A stretch of 64,000 nt of DNA from Chitinophaga tropicalis (GCF_009758205.1 NZ_WRXN01000007.1:248001-312000); one strand, 5' to 3'. Numbered from the stretch's first letter, positions 1 to 8,994 are shown. The notes: generated by a model from the letters alone, not told the origin. A program made the numbers and translations.

Positions 1-2
1 CT

Positions 3-182
3 GACGACCTGGATGAAGGGCCCATCATTGACCAGGATGTAGCGCGGGTAAGCCATAAACATGCTGTGAATGACCTGGTAATGCTGGGGCGCGATATAGA
101 AAGACAGGTATTAACAAGAGCTGTAGTAGCGCATATAGAAGACAGGGTCATTGTACATGGTAATAAGACTATCGTATTCTGA
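3..182 (+). CDS. purU: Formyltetrahydrofolate deformylase, C-terminal end only (partial)
   Basis: The left window edge cuts this gene. The 59 visible residues, in frame from base 3 to the TGA at 180-182, contain LDEGPIIDQD, RVSH, GRDIERQVL and a terminal HGNKTIVF. This is the conserved tail of PurU, which hydrolyses 10-formyl-THF to formate and THF. The related GART-type formyltransferase fold shares the DEGPII element, but the GRDIERQVL...GNKT ending is characteristic of PurU. The N-terminal ACT domain and catalytic core lie outside the window. A strong hairpin follows 5 bases after the stop, so the transcript probably ends there. Confidence 0.85.
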   Translation, partial: DDLDEGPIIDQDVARVSHKHAVNDLVMLGRDIERQVLTRAVVAHIEDRVIVHGNKTIVF

Positions 183-187
183 TAAAA

Positions 188-220
188 AAAGCGTTCCTGT
201 TATACCAACAGGAACGCTTT
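188..220. terminator. Bidirectional intrinsic terminator between purU and the 242-847 gene
   Basis: The 14-bp arms 188-201 (AAAGCGTTCCTGTT) and 207-220 are perfect inverted repeats around a 5-base loop. A run of A precedes the left arm, which is a U-run for the minus-strand gene ending at 242. A short TTT closes the right arm for purU. The two genes converge here. Confidence 0.8.
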
Positions 221-241
221 AAATAATGTTTTCAGAAGAAA

Positions 242-847
242 TTACTTTGTCTCCTTTTCAACAAAGTTTGCCAGTTGCTTACCGGCAGTGGCGTAAGATT
301 CCATGATACGTACACCGGTGTCAAAATCAGCGCCGAAGGCCAGTCTTCCGGGAGCTTTATCTACAGAAAGTTTAGCCACTACTTTACCCTTATCTGCAGT
401 TTCAACGATCCAGGCCTCTCCGTCCATAGTAGCTTTTTTACGCGCTACGCCAACGTTGAAACCAGGCTCAATGAAAGTGGTTTTAAAGATAAGGGTGTAC
501 TTTGCAGCAGGAAATTTACCTGCTTTAATAGGACCGGCATCAGTAAACGATTCATTGAACCTTGGTTCAAAGCGTGCCTGACGGTCAGACTTCCAGGCTA
601 TTTCCCATTTGTCTCCGCTTCCCGGCTCTTTCTTGTTGTAATCACTCTTTTTACGTTCAATGTAATCTTTCTCTTCCTTGTAGTCTCCTACACTCACATG
701 GTCATAATTAAATTCCGTGTTGATCTCAGTTTGTCCCTTTAATACTGAAAGATCGCCCTCTGTTAATTTGATCTTCTGGGCATTCACGGTGAATGATGTT
801 GCAGTTAGCAATGCAATTGCTACAGCCGTCTTGGGGATCAGGTTCAT
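242..847 (-). CDS. Secreted protein of unknown function (201 aa)
   Basis: I do not recognise a family. The N-terminus is a clear Sec signal peptide: K6, a hydrophobic run from about residue 8, and a likely cut after VNA at residue 23, giving a mature start at QKIKL. The mature part is rich in charged residues with alternating beta-like segments (for example TLIFKTTFIEPGFNVGV), and has one region dense in K, E and D at residues 57-80. No lipobox and no membrane segment are visible after the signal. It is therefore probably periplasmic or secreted. It is transcribed alone, convergent with purU and sharing its terminator, and lies 96 bases downstream of hutG on the same strand. Confidence 0.7.
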   Translation of the reverse strand: MNLIPKTAVAIALLTATSFTVNAQKIKLTEGDLSVLKGQTEINTEFNYDHVSVGDYKEEKDYIERKKSDYNKKEPGSGDKWEIAWKSDRQARFEPRFNESFTDAGPIKAGKFPAAKYTLIFKTTFIEPGFNVGVARKKATMDGEAWIVETADKGKVVAKLSVDKAPGRLAFGADFDTGVRIMESYATAGKQLANFVEKETK

Positions 848-943
848 GGTATATATGTTTACCCTACAAATATAAAGTTCTGCAGGATATGCTTTTCCTT
901 TCCGGAAAAAAATGCGGGAACTACGTATTTCGTGTAATTACTA

Positions 944-1939
944 TCAGGCTGTGTGGCTTACAGCTTCAAACAACATGGCAGCTCCTAATCTTGCGGTACG
1001 GTTATCTATATCATGCAGAGGATTCAGTTCAGCTATATCCAGTCCTGCCAGTTTGCCGCTCTGCAGGATATTCCTGTAACATTCCAGGAAGAGCCCATCC
1101 GGCCTAATACCGTTATAGGCTGTAGCGCTGACTCCGGGGGCAAAGGCAGCGGCAAAAACGTCCAGGTCCAGCGTCAGGTAGATATGATCTACCTCCCTTA
1201 TAAACTCGCTTAATGCCGCCTGTAAGAGGGTACGGTCCTGCAGGTGGAAAGCGTCTGCATCTATATACTGGACATCAAGATCGCCGGCTATCCGGAATAA
1301 TTGCTGCGTATTACTGTTAGTCTGTATACCCAGCGCCAGGTAATGAAATGGTATTCCTTCCAGCCTGGCATCCTGTGCCAGCTGCCAGAACCCTGTGCCT
1401 GAGCTGCTTCCTTCCTGCCCGGGTATACGCAGGTCAAAATGTGCGTCTATGTTGATCAGGCCCAGTTTCTCACGTCTTTTCTGTTGCTGCAGGTGCTGAT
1501 AAATACCACGGGCATGCCCATAGGTGATTTCATGTCCTCCACCTAATAACACAGGCAGGTATCCGCTTTTACGGATAGCCAGTACAGCGCGGCTCAGTAT
1601 TTCCTGTGCTTCTTCCAGCTGCTGGCCGGGGCAGATAATATCTCCCGCATCTGCTATCAGCAGTTGTGAATCAAAATGTACAGGGAAATTGCTGCATGCC
1701 TGGCGCAATGCTGCCGGTCCGCCGGTGGCGCCGGTACGGCCTTTATTACGTCTTACGCCCTCATCAGAGACAAATCCCAGCAATGCAATGCCTTTTCCAT
1801 CTGCCGGCAATGCTGGCAGCGGGCCTGCCAAAAGATTAACAGGTATGATACGTTGATGCCAACGCAGCTGTTCTTCTTCAGTTCCATCTATCCTGCCGGA
1901 CCATTGCCCGGGTTGCCTGTAAAAAGTCTCCTTTATCAT
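944..1939 (-). CDS. hutG: Formimidoylglutamase (arginase-family ureohydrolase)
   Basis: The protein hydrolyses N-formimino-L-glutamate to glutamate and formamide, the last step of one form of histidine catabolism. All dimanganese ligands of the arginase fold are visible: H136 in GGGHE, D165, H167 and D169 in IDAHFD, and D258 and D260 in DLDV. The length of 331 aa fits HutG. Sequence alone does not fully separate HutG from agmatinase or arginase. The choice rests on hutI, hutU and hutH lying 2-6 kb away on the same strand. It is not contiguous with them, because a GH5 gene on the opposite strand lies between, so it needs its own promoter in 1940-2194. Confidence 0.8.
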   Translation of the reverse strand: MIKETFYRQPGQWSGRIDGTEEEQLRWHQRIIPVNLLAGPLPALPADGKGIALLGFVSDEGVRRNKGRTGATGGPAALRQACSNFPVHFDSQLLIADAGDIICPGQQLEEAQEILSRAVLAIRKSGYLPVLLGGGHEITYGHARGIYQHLQQQKRREKLGLINIDAHFDLRIPGQEGSSSGTGFWQLAQDARLEGIPFHYLALGIQTNSNTQQLFRIAGDLDVQYIDADAFHLQDRTLLQAALSEFIREVDHIYLTLDLDVFAAAFAPGVSATAYNGIRPDGLFLECYRNILQSGKLAGLDIAELNPLHDIDNRTARLGAAMLFEAVSHTA

Positions 1940-1974
1940 AAGAACATAAAGTTACAGCTGTTGCAGTTAATCTT

Positions 1975-1986
1975 ATTATCGATAAT
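1975..1986. promoter_or_regulatory. 12-bp perfect palindrome in the hutG/GH5 divergent region
   Basis: ATTATCGATAAT is a perfect palindrome centred about 40 bases upstream of the hutG start and about 215 bases upstream of the GH5 start. It could be an operator. It does not match the palindrome in front of the marR gene, so a shared regulator is not supported by sequence. Confidence 0.25.
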
Positions 1987-2194
1987 GTATCAGTTTAAAT
2001 TTCTTTTTGAAAGAGATTTTTTGTGCTGCGCAGCTGACTTTTTTTAACGATGGAGAATTATCTAATTCCGGTAAATGTACCTGCATAATAAAAAACTGTT
2101 TATATTGCTGTTGTATTGACCTATAGCCACGTAGCAAGAAAACCTGATAACCAAACCGGTATATTATTTTTCAATCCCTCAAACAACTATTCAC

Positions 2195-3889
2195 ATGAAA
2201 AAGAACGGAAAACGTTTATCCTTCCGGTTCACAGCACTGCTTATCGGCATGCTGGCCGTGATCCCGCTTTCGAAAGCCCAGACGCCTGTTGCTCAGAATG
2301 GTCAATTACAGGTAATAGGTCTGAAACTCTGCAACCAGTACGGCAATCCTATCCAACTCAGAGGTATGAGCACCCATGGCATTCAATGGTATGGATGGGG
2401 CAGCTGCCTGACCGCTGCATCGCTGGATGCCCTGGCGTACGACTGGAAAGCAGACATACTGCGTATATCTCTTTATGTACAGGAAGATGGTTATGAAACT
2501 GACCCTACTGGCTTCACCAACCAGGTAAGCAGGCTCATTGAAGAAGCTACTGCCCGTGGTATGTATGCACTGGTAGACTGGCACCAGCTGGACCCGGGCG
2601 ATCCTAATTATAACCTGGCCAGGGCAAAAACTTTTTTCACCGCCATTGCCAACGCTCACAAAAACAAGAACAACATTATTTACGACATATGTAATGAGCC
2701 TAATTCCGGCGCTACCTGGGCAAAGATCAAAACCTATGCAGACCAGATTATCCCGGTAATCAGGGCTATAGACAACGATGCCGTTATTCTTGTAGGCACA
2801 CATGGATGGTCTACCATGGGGCTTTCCGGCGATGGTTCCCTGCAGGACATCCTCAATAACAAATTGCAGTATCCCAATATCATGTACACTTTCCACTTTT
2901 ATGCGAAAGATCACCGTACAGCTTACCTGAACCAACTGGACCAGGCATCCAATCAACTGCCTGTTTTTGTAACGGAATTCGGCACCCAGGAGGCCAGTGG
3001 AGATGGGCCTAACGACTTTACCATGGCCCAGCAATATATTGACCTGATGCAACGTAAAAAGATCAGCTGGACCAACTGGAATTACTCTGACGATTTCCGT
3101 TCCGGTGCGGTATGGACTACTGGTACCTGTTCCAATGGCCCGTGGACCACAGCCCGGCTGAAGCCTGCCGGCGCCTGGATACGTGAGCGTATACTGAATC
3201 CTGCTGATGATTTTCCCGGTGGCACACCTACATGTGTACCTGTTTCTGCCAGTGCAGACGATGGTAATGTACCGGCAAATGTGCAGGATAATAACCTGAA
3301 CACCCGCTGGTCTGCACAGGGCGACGGGCAATGGATACAGTTCTGCCTTTCTGCTGCCACACAGGTATCGGGCGTTGACATTGCCTTCTACAATGGCACT
3401 GCAAGGCGCAGCAATTTTGATATTCTTACCAGCACAAATGGTTCCAGCTGGAGCAATGCTGCTACCGGCCTGCAAAGCAGCGGAACGTCCACTGCTCTTG
3501 AAACCTTTACTTTCAGCGCACGTTCTGCAAAATATGTTCGCATAGTAGGACATGGCAATACAGTCAACGCCTGGAACAGCTATACCGAAGTAAAGATCAG
3601 GAGTAATGCGGCTGCTCTCGTTTCTAAAGAAGAGAAGACATCACTGACAAGCTATCCTAATCCTTTTGGTGATAACAGTACTGTTAGCTTCTACCTGGAG
3701 AAACCATCCGTAGTACTGCTGGCTGTATATGATAATTCCGGTAAACAGGTGTCAGTACTGAAGAGAGGACGCCTGGAAGCAGGCCGTTATAACAGCAGAC
3801 TGTCAGGCACTCAGCTGCCTGTTGGGGTGTATACATTGAAGTTAACATATGGAGAGAAAGCTATTACAAGGCAAATATTGAAACAATAA
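2195..3889 (+). CDS. Secreted GH5 endoglucanase with discoidin-type domain and T9SS sorting signal
   Basis: A 564-residue modular enzyme. A signal peptide occupies residues 1-28 (cut after SKA). Residues 35-340 are a glycoside hydrolase family 5 barrel, probably subfamily 2, with acid/base E168 in CNEPN and nucleophile E261 in TEFGT, consistent with an endo-beta-1,4-glucanase. Residues 347-470 form an F5/8 type C (discoidin, CBM32-like) domain. Residues 483-564 are a Por-secretion tail: SYPNPFGD opening, then LPVGVYTLKL and a basic end. The protein should be exported by type IX secretion and kept at or released from the surface. It sits alone between hutG and hutI on the opposite strand. Exact substrate (cellulose, mixed-linkage glucan or mannan) cannot be decided here. 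Confidence 0.9.
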   Translation: MKKNGKRLSFRFTALLIGMLAVIPLSKAQTPVAQNGQLQVIGLKLCNQYGNPIQLRGMSTHGIQWYGWGSCLTAASLDALAYDWKADILRISLYVQEDGYETDPTGFTNQVSRLIEEATARGMYALVDWHQLDPGDPNYNLARAKTFFTAIANAHKNKNNIIYDICNEPNSGATWAKIKTYADQIIPVIRAIDNDAVILVGTHGWSTMGLSGDGSLQDILNNKLQYPNIMYTFHFYAKDHRTAYLNQLDQASNQLPVFVTEFGTQEASGDGPNDFTMAQQYIDLMQRKKISWTNWNYSDDFRSGAVWTTGTCSNGPWTTARLKPAGAWIRERILNPADDFPGGTPTCVPVSASADDGNVPANVQDNNLNTRWSAQGDGQWIQFCLSAATQVSGVDIAFYNGTARRSNFDILTSTNGSSWSNAATGLQSSGTSTALETFTFSARSAKYVRIVGHGNTVNAWNSYTEVKIRSNAAALVSKEEKTSLTSYPNPFGDNSTVSFYLEKPSVVLLAVYDNSGKQVSVLKRGRLEAGRYNSRLSGTQLPVGVYTLKLTYGEKAITRQILKQ

Positions 3890-3900
3890 AGATCTTAATT

Positions 3901-3956
3901 TCTCTGTTACAAAAAAGAGCTTCCGCCTTGGCGGAAGCTCTTTTTTGTAACAGAGA
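3901..3956. terminator. Long bidirectional terminator between the GH5 gene and hutI
   Basis: Two perfectly complementary 27-base arms (3901-3927 and 3930-3956) are separated by only TT. The GC-rich core GAGCTTCCGCC is flanked by A6 on the left and T6 on the right, so it can terminate both convergent transcripts. The complementarity extends 10 bases beyond the A/T tracts. Confidence 0.9.
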
Positions 3957-3972
3957 TACGTTATTTGTCGTA

Positions 3973-5193
3973 CTATCTGTTCCCCTTTTTCCACACCCAT
4001 AAAGGTTTCATCTTACCCTGATAATATAATATATCACGGTAATCGCTACACGCGTAAGCCTGCATATCTGCAGCAAACCCTGGTGTTAACTGTCCTGTAT
4101 CTGCCAGGCTCAAGGCCTTTGCCGCGCGTGACGTCAGCCCTGCAAATACTTCTGCTGTTGAGAGTTTCTGTGCAGCACTGATCGCGGCCGCCTGCATGAG
4201 CAGGTCACCCATAGGGGCTGAGCCAGGGTTCCAGTCGCTCGCAATAGCCACACACGCACCGGCATCCAGCAGGTTACGCGCAGGTGCATATTGCATACCT
4301 AATCCGATTGAAGCACCTGGTAGTACAACGGATACGATATCAGACGCAGCCAGTAATGCAATAGATTGAGCATCGCTGGCTTCCAGGTGATCTGCAGAAT
4401 GTGCACCTGCCGCTACGGCGACTGATGCGCCTCCGGCACTGAACTGATCTGCATGTACAGTAGCTGAGAAGCCCATTTCTATTGCTTTTTGCAGGAAATG
4501 TAATGCAGGTGCGGGAGTAAAAGCTGTTTCTTCTATAAAGATATCTATCCGCTCTGTCAGCTGTTCTGACTGAATAACCGGTAATAACTCATCTGTGATC
4601 CATTGCAGGTATTCTTCTTCTGTACCATCAAAATCTTTGGGACGCATATGTGCAGCAAGACAGGTAGGTACCAGCGTTGCTTTTGTTTGTTTAGAAGCGG
4701 CGCGTATGGCACGCAGCATCTTCAGCTCATTTTTAAGGTCCAGTCCATAACCGCTTTTCACTTCAATAGTAGTGACACCTTCCTGCAAATGACGATTGGC
4801 GCGGGCAACTGTATTGGCCACCAGTGTATCCTGCTCTGCTTCACGGGTACGTGTTACAGAATCCCAGATACCACCGCCTGCGCGGGCAATCTCCAGGTAA
4901 CTCTTTCCTGCTATACGCATGGCATAATCCCTGTTGCGGGAGCCATCAAAGCAGATATGTGTATGACAATCTATGAAACCGGGCAGCAGCACCATGGGTT
5001 TGGTGATATGTGTTACATCACAGTCCGGGTACCGGTGTTCCAGTTGTTTCATATCATCTACCGCCACTATCTTACCGGCATCTGTCAATATTCCTCCATT
5101 GGGAATGATCTGCAGCTGTTCATCATGCAATGCACCTTTCAGGGGCAGGGCTGTAAGTGGCAGTATCTGTGAGAAGGGGCCTATCAGTTCCAT
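3973..5193 (-). CDS. hutI: Imidazolonepropionase
   Basis: Hydrolyses 4-imidazolone-5-propanoate to N-formimino-L-glutamate, the third step of histidine degradation, in the cytoplasm. The metal-binding HTH motif of the amidohydrolase superfamily is at residues 77-79 (DCHTHICFDGSR). Further family signatures are EVKSGYG, HADQFS and ASDWNPGS near the C-terminus. The length of 406 aa is normal. It starts only 2 bases after hutU ends, so translation is probably coupled. It is the last gene of the marR-hutH-hutU-hutI operon and ends at the long terminator shared with the GH5 gene. Confidence 0.95.
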   Translation of the reverse strand: MELIGPFSQILPLTALPLKGALHDEQLQIIPNGGILTDAGKIVAVDDMKQLEHRYPDCDVTHITKPMVLLPGFIDCHTHICFDGSRNRDYAMRIAGKSYLEIARAGGGIWDSVTRTREAEQDTLVANTVARANRHLQEGVTTIEVKSGYGLDLKNELKMLRAIRAASKQTKATLVPTCLAAHMRPKDFDGTEEEYLQWITDELLPVIQSEQLTERIDIFIEETAFTPAPALHFLQKAIEMGFSATVHADQFSAGGASVAVAAGAHSADHLEASDAQSIALLAASDIVSVVLPGASIGLGMQYAPARNLLDAGACVAIASDWNPGSAPMGDLLMQAAAISAAQKLSTAEVFAGLTSRAAKALSLADTGQLTPGFAADMQAYACSDYRDILYYQGKMKPLWVWKKGNR

Positions 5194-5195
5194 GG

Positions 5196-6860
5196 TCAGA
5201 TATTGAATTTCCTGGCCATCTTCTGTGCTTTTTCATAGCCGGCATCGGCATGGCGGAAGATACCCAGGGCAGGGTCATTGAATAAAACTCTTTTCAGGCA
5301 GTCAGCTGCACGGTCAGTACCATCGGCCAGCACTACCATGCCGGCATGTTGTGAATAGCCCATTCCCACACCGCCACCGTGATGGAAAGATACCCAGGTA
5401 GCGCCGCCTCCTGTGTTGGCCATCAGGTTAAGCAGTGTCCAGTCAGAAACGGCATCCGATCCATCTTTCATTGCCTCTGTTTCCCTGTTGGGAGATGCTA
5501 CGGAACCACAGTCAAGATGATCTCTTCCTATCACTATCGGTGCTTTCACTTTACCACTGCGCACCAGTTCGTTGAAGATCAGCCCGGCCTTTTCCCTTTC
5601 ACCCAGTCCTAACCAGCAGATACGTGCCGGTAAACCCTGGAAGGCTACCTGCTGCTGTGCTTTCTGTAACCAGTTGATAAGTGCTTTGTTTTCGGGGAAA
5701 GCTTCCATCAATGCCTGGTCTGTTGTATAAATATCCTGAGGATCGCCGGAGAGTGCTACCCAGCGGAAAGGGCCTTTGCCTTCACAGAAAAGAGAACGTA
5801 TATAAGCAGGTGTAAAACCGGGGAAGTTAAAAGCATTGGGTTCTCCTCCTTCACGTGCAAACTCACGCAGGTTGTTGCCATAGTCAAAGGTAACAGCCCC
5901 TTTTCGTTGCAGTTCCAGCATAAGGCCTACATGTCTTGCCATGCTTTTCAGGGCACGTTGCTTATAGGTTGCGGCATCACGCTTTCGAAGGTCTGCCGCT
6001 TCGGTTAGGGAAAGATCGTGTGGTATATAACCGTTCACCGGGTCATGTGCAGAGGTCTGGTCTGTCAGGATATCAGGGATGATATTGTCCTGCAGCAGTT
6101 TCCCGAGCATATTGCCGGCATCGCTTACCAGTCCGACAGATAATGGCTCTTTCTTACTGATAGCCTCTTTCACCCAGGCAATGGCTTCGTCGTAAGAATG
6201 GGTGATACGGTCAATATAACGGGTAGCTATTCTCTTGCGTATGCGGGATTCGTCCACATCAGCGCCTAGAAACACGGCCCCGGCCATGGTGGCGGCCAGT
6301 GGCTGAGCGCCACCCATACCGCCAAGGCCTGCGGTGACCAGCAGCTTACCGCGCAGATCTCCGTTAAAATGCTGACGGCCGCACTCCACAAAGGTTTCAT
6401 AGGTGCCTTGCAGAATACCTTGTGTGCCTATATAGATCCAGCTGCCTGCTGTCATCTGTCCGTACATCATCAGGCCTTTTGCCCTCAGCTCGTTGAAATG
6501 CTCCCAGGTGGCCCATTTAGGCACCAGGTTACTGTTAGCCAGCATTACCCTTGGCGCCTGCGGATGTGTGCGCACTATACCAACCGGTTTGCCTGACTGT
6601 ACCAGCAGGGAGTGATCTTCGTCCAGTGTAAGCAATATCTCTATGATCTTTTGCAGGGCTTCTTTGTTGCGGGCCGCCTGTCCTATTCCGCCATACACTA
6701 CCAGCTCGTCCGGGTTTTCAGCCACTTCACTGTCAAGGTTGTTCAGCAACATACGAAGGGGAGCTTCCGTTTGCCAGGAACGTGCGTGCAGCTGGCTGCC
6801 GTGCGGAGCTTTATAATGCGGATGCGCCGCATATGTCTTAATAAAATCCGAACTGGTCAT
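5196..6860 (-). CDS. hutU: Urocanate hydratase
   Basis: Converts urocanate to 4-imidazolone-5-propanoate using a tightly bound NAD+ as electrophile. The 554-residue length and long conserved blocks are diagnostic: MTAGSWIYIGTQGI, the glycine-rich LGGMGGAQPLA of the NAD-binding region, TDQTSAHDP, and the C-terminal VSFHHGGGVGMGYSQHAG. The start overlaps the end of hutH by 23 bases (6838-6860), which indicates translational coupling. I see no disrupted motifs. Confidence 0.96.
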   Translation of the reverse strand: MTSSDFIKTYAAHPHYKAPHGSQLHARSWQTEAPLRMLLNNLDSEVAENPDELVVYGGIGQAARNKEALQKIIEILLTLDEDHSLLVQSGKPVGIVRTHPQAPRVMLANSNLVPKWATWEHFNELRAKGLMMYGQMTAGSWIYIGTQGILQGTYETFVECGRQHFNGDLRGKLLVTAGLGGMGGAQPLAATMAGAVFLGADVDESRIRKRIATRYIDRITHSYDEAIAWVKEAISKKEPLSVGLVSDAGNMLGKLLQDNIIPDILTDQTSAHDPVNGYIPHDLSLTEAADLRKRDAATYKQRALKSMARHVGLMLELQRKGAVTFDYGNNLREFAREGGEPNAFNFPGFTPAYIRSLFCEGKGPFRWVALSGDPQDIYTTDQALMEAFPENKALINWLQKAQQQVAFQGLPARICWLGLGEREKAGLIFNELVRSGKVKAPIVIGRDHLDCGSVASPNRETEAMKDGSDAVSDWTLLNLMANTGGGATWVSFHHGGGVGMGYSQHAGMVVLADGTDRAADCLKRVLFNDPALGIFRHADAGYEKAQKMARKFNI

Positions 6861-8406
6861 GATAAATACCGTTTAGTGATAATTGATTGTCCAGGGCTAC
6901 ATTGTTGGCTACGTTTACGAGAGACTGGTCTGCTATTATCTTATGCAGCTGTTGTATATCATATGCAAAGATCCTGTCTTTTGCAGCAAAAGGCACTGTT
7001 TCACGTACAAAGCTGTGGCATGCTTCCAGGATAGGACCAGATTGTAATGGTCTGCGGAAGTTCACTGCCTGTGCGGCGTACAGCAGTTCTATAGCCAGTA
7101 TATATTCCAGGTTATCTATCACCTGGTGTAATTTTCTACCGCTGATAGAGCCCATAGACACATGGTCTTCCTGTCCGAGGGAAGTAGGTATACTGTCTGC
7201 GCTGGCGGGGAAACAAAGGGTTTTGTTCTCTGTTACCAATGCTGCCGTGGTATACTGGGGGATCATAAAGCCGGAGTTCAGTCCCGCATCTTCTATCAGT
7301 AATTTAGGCAGTCCGTAACGGCCTTCTATCATCATATAACAGCGACGGTCTGAGATATTGCCCAGCTCAGCTGCCGCTATGGTGGCATAATCCAGCGGTA
7401 TGGCCAGTGGCTGGCCGTGGAAGTTGCCTCCGCTGATGGTATCTTCAGCACTGAAGATGATAGGATTGTCTGTCACTGCATTGAGCTCTATTGTAGTCAG
7501 TTCCAGCAGATGCAGCCATGCTGTACGGGAAGCGCCATGTACCTGGGGCATACATCGTAGTGAGTAGGGGTCCTGTACCCTGCCGCAGTCTACATGTGCC
7601 GCCATAATACCGGAGTTGTCCAGCATTGTTTTCAGGCGGTGTGCTACAAGCTGGTTGCCGGGAAAAGGACGGATGTTATGCAGTCTCGGATCAAATGGGC
7701 GGGAAGTACCCATCAGGCCTTCCAGTGATAATGCCCCTATAATGTCTGCAGCTTCCAGTGCATTGTGCATACGCTGTAAGGCAGTAACTGCAAAGGAAAG
7801 GATGAACTGTGTACCGTTGATGAGGGCAAGCCCTTCTTTCGGGCCTAAGACTACAGGCTGTAATCCTTCTGCCTGTAAAACGGCTGCTGCCGGCTGTTTC
7901 CTGTCATTATAATATACTTCTCCGAGACCTATAAGTGGCAGGAAGAGATGTGAAAGCGGGGCCAGATCGCCGGAAGCGCCCACTGATCCTTTTTCCGGCA
8001 CTACCGGGGTAACGTTATGTTCTATATGCCAGATGATCCGTTCCAGTGTGGCCAGCGCCACACCTGAATAACCCTGTGCCAGTGCATGTACTTTGGTAAC
8101 CAGCATTACACGTGCTATCAGGGCTGGTATGGGATTACCCACACCTACACTGTGACTTTGGAGAATGTTGTATTGGAGGGTGCGGGTATCTTCTTCAGAT
8201 ATCTTGGTATCACAGAGAGGACCAAAGCCTGTGTTGATGCCATAGACTGTGCTGTGGTGGGCAACAATGGCCTGCACGTGGTTATGGCTGGTTGTAACCC
8301 GTTCTGCCACCTCCTGCGTCAGCACTCCCTGTAAACGGCCATGGGCAATATCCAGGGCCTTTCCAGCAGAGAGCTGATCAATCCCGTATTTGAATTGGTG
8401 TATCAT
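6838..8406 (-). CDS. hutH: Histidine ammonia-lyase
   Basis: Eliminates ammonia from L-histidine to give urocanate. The self-forming MIO electrophile comes from A144-S145-G146 in GSVGASGDLAPLSH. YGINTGFG near residue 55 and QEDHVSMGS in the C-terminal half are other active-site signatures. At 522 aa it is close to the usual ~510. It begins 19 bases after the marR gene ends and overlaps hutU by 23 bases. The order (regulator, first enzyme, second, third) follows the pathway. Confidence 0.96.
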   Translation of the reverse strand: MIHQFKYGIDQLSAGKALDIAHGRLQGVLTQEVAERVTTSHNHVQAIVAHHSTVYGINTGFGPLCDTKISEEDTRTLQYNILQSHSVGVGNPIPALIARVMLVTKVHALAQGYSGVALATLERIIWHIEHNVTPVVPEKGSVGASGDLAPLSHLFLPLIGLGEVYYNDRKQPAAAVLQAEGLQPVVLGPKEGLALINGTQFILSFAVTALQRMHNALEAADIIGALSLEGLMGTSRPFDPRLHNIRPFPGNQLVAHRLKTMLDNSGIMAAHVDCGRVQDPYSLRCMPQVHGASRTAWLHLLELTTIELNAVTDNPIIFSAEDTISGGNFHGQPLAIPLDYATIAAAELGNISDRRCYMMIEGRYGLPKLLIEDAGLNSGFMIPQYTTAALVTENKTLCFPASADSIPTSLGQEDHVSMGSISGRKLHQVIDNLEYILAIELLYAAQAVNFRRPLQSGPILEACHSFVRETVPFAAKDRIFAYDIQQLHKIIADQSLVNVANNVALDNQLSLNGIYHDQFGFY

Positions 8407-8425
8407 TGTTGTATGTTGATCAGGT

Positions 8426-8911
8426 TTAGTTCTTCATCAATGCCAGTATCCTGGCGGACAACGGTTCTTCCTGTACGGCTTTTTCCACCTGGGTTACCGC
8501 TTCCAGTAACAGCCGGCTTTGTGGATGAGCGTTTGCCAGCTGGTTCATGGAGGTAGTAATAGCTTCCCAGACAGGCTGTACCTGTTTGAGCAGTTCCTCT
8601 CCTTTCTTACTTAACATTACCAGCTGCCGGCGTCCATCATCCGGACAGGGGGTTGTTTTTACAAGTCCTTTCTTCTTAAGTCCGGTAACCAGCTGGCTCA
8701 CAGCGGAGTGTGACACCTCCAGCTGTTCGGCAATATCTATCAGTGGAATGGGTTGCTGGCCGGATAAAATATAGAACACCGGGAACCAGCTGGCATCAAA
8801 TGCAATGCCTGCCTGTTCATATACCTTGTTCACTTCCATGAGGAAATACTCGCTCAGCCTGCGCAGGCGGCTGCCAAATACGAGATATCCTAATGATGAA
8901 TAGAAGCTCAT
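8426..8911 (-). CDS. MarR-family transcriptional regulator, probable hut regulator
   Basis: A 161-residue winged-helix protein. Residues 58-110 hold the reading head: LIDIAEQLEVSHSAVSQLVTGL (helices with the recognition SHSAVSQ) followed by the wing KTTPCPDDGRRQLVMLS, whose D-x-R-R is the MarR signature. N- and C-terminal helices would form the dimer. It is the first gene of the hut operon, 19 bases before hutH, so it most likely regulates histidine use. Known hut regulators are usually HutC (GntR) or HutP, so a MarR type here is inference from position. An 18-bp palindrome lies 11 bases upstream of its start. Confidence 0.85.
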   Translation of the reverse strand: MSFYSSLGYLVFGSRLRRLSEYFLMEVNKVYEQAGIAFDASWFPVFYILSGQQPIPLIDIAEQLEVSHSAVSQLVTGLKKKGLVKTTPCPDDGRRQLVMLSKKGEELLKQVQPVWEAITTSMNQLANAHPQSRLLLEAVTQVEKAVQEEPLSARILALMKN

Positions 8912-8921
8912 TACCTCAAAT

Positions 8922-8939
8922 TATATAAGCACTTATATA
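8922..8939. promoter_or_regulatory. Candidate MarR operator upstream of the hut operon
   Basis: TATATAAG-CA-CTTATATA is a perfect inverted repeat with 8-bp arms, 11 bases before the marR start codon on the minus strand. Size, AT-richness and position fit MarR-dimer operators and suggest autoregulation of marR-hutHUI. I found no second copy in front of hutG. Confidence 0.55.
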
Positions 8940-8951
8940 TTTTAATACAAT

Positions 8952-8977
8952 AATAAGGAATTTCTCAATTCCTTATT
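8952..8977. repeat. AT-rich inverted repeat in the SET/marR intergenic region
   Basis: AATAAGGAATT and its complement AATTCCTTATT (11-bp arms) surround TCTC. There is no T-run on the minus strand. It may be a weak hairpin after the SET gene or a second protein-binding site upstream of the hut operon. Confidence 0.35.
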
Positions 8978-8994
8978 TAATTCTTATTGTCTTA

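Noticed and set aside
2306..3553. 415-codon open frame antisense to the GH5 gene
   Set aside because: It lies wholly opposite a well-supported GH5/CBM/T9SS coding frame. Its translation is rich in Cys and Ile and shows no known motifs.
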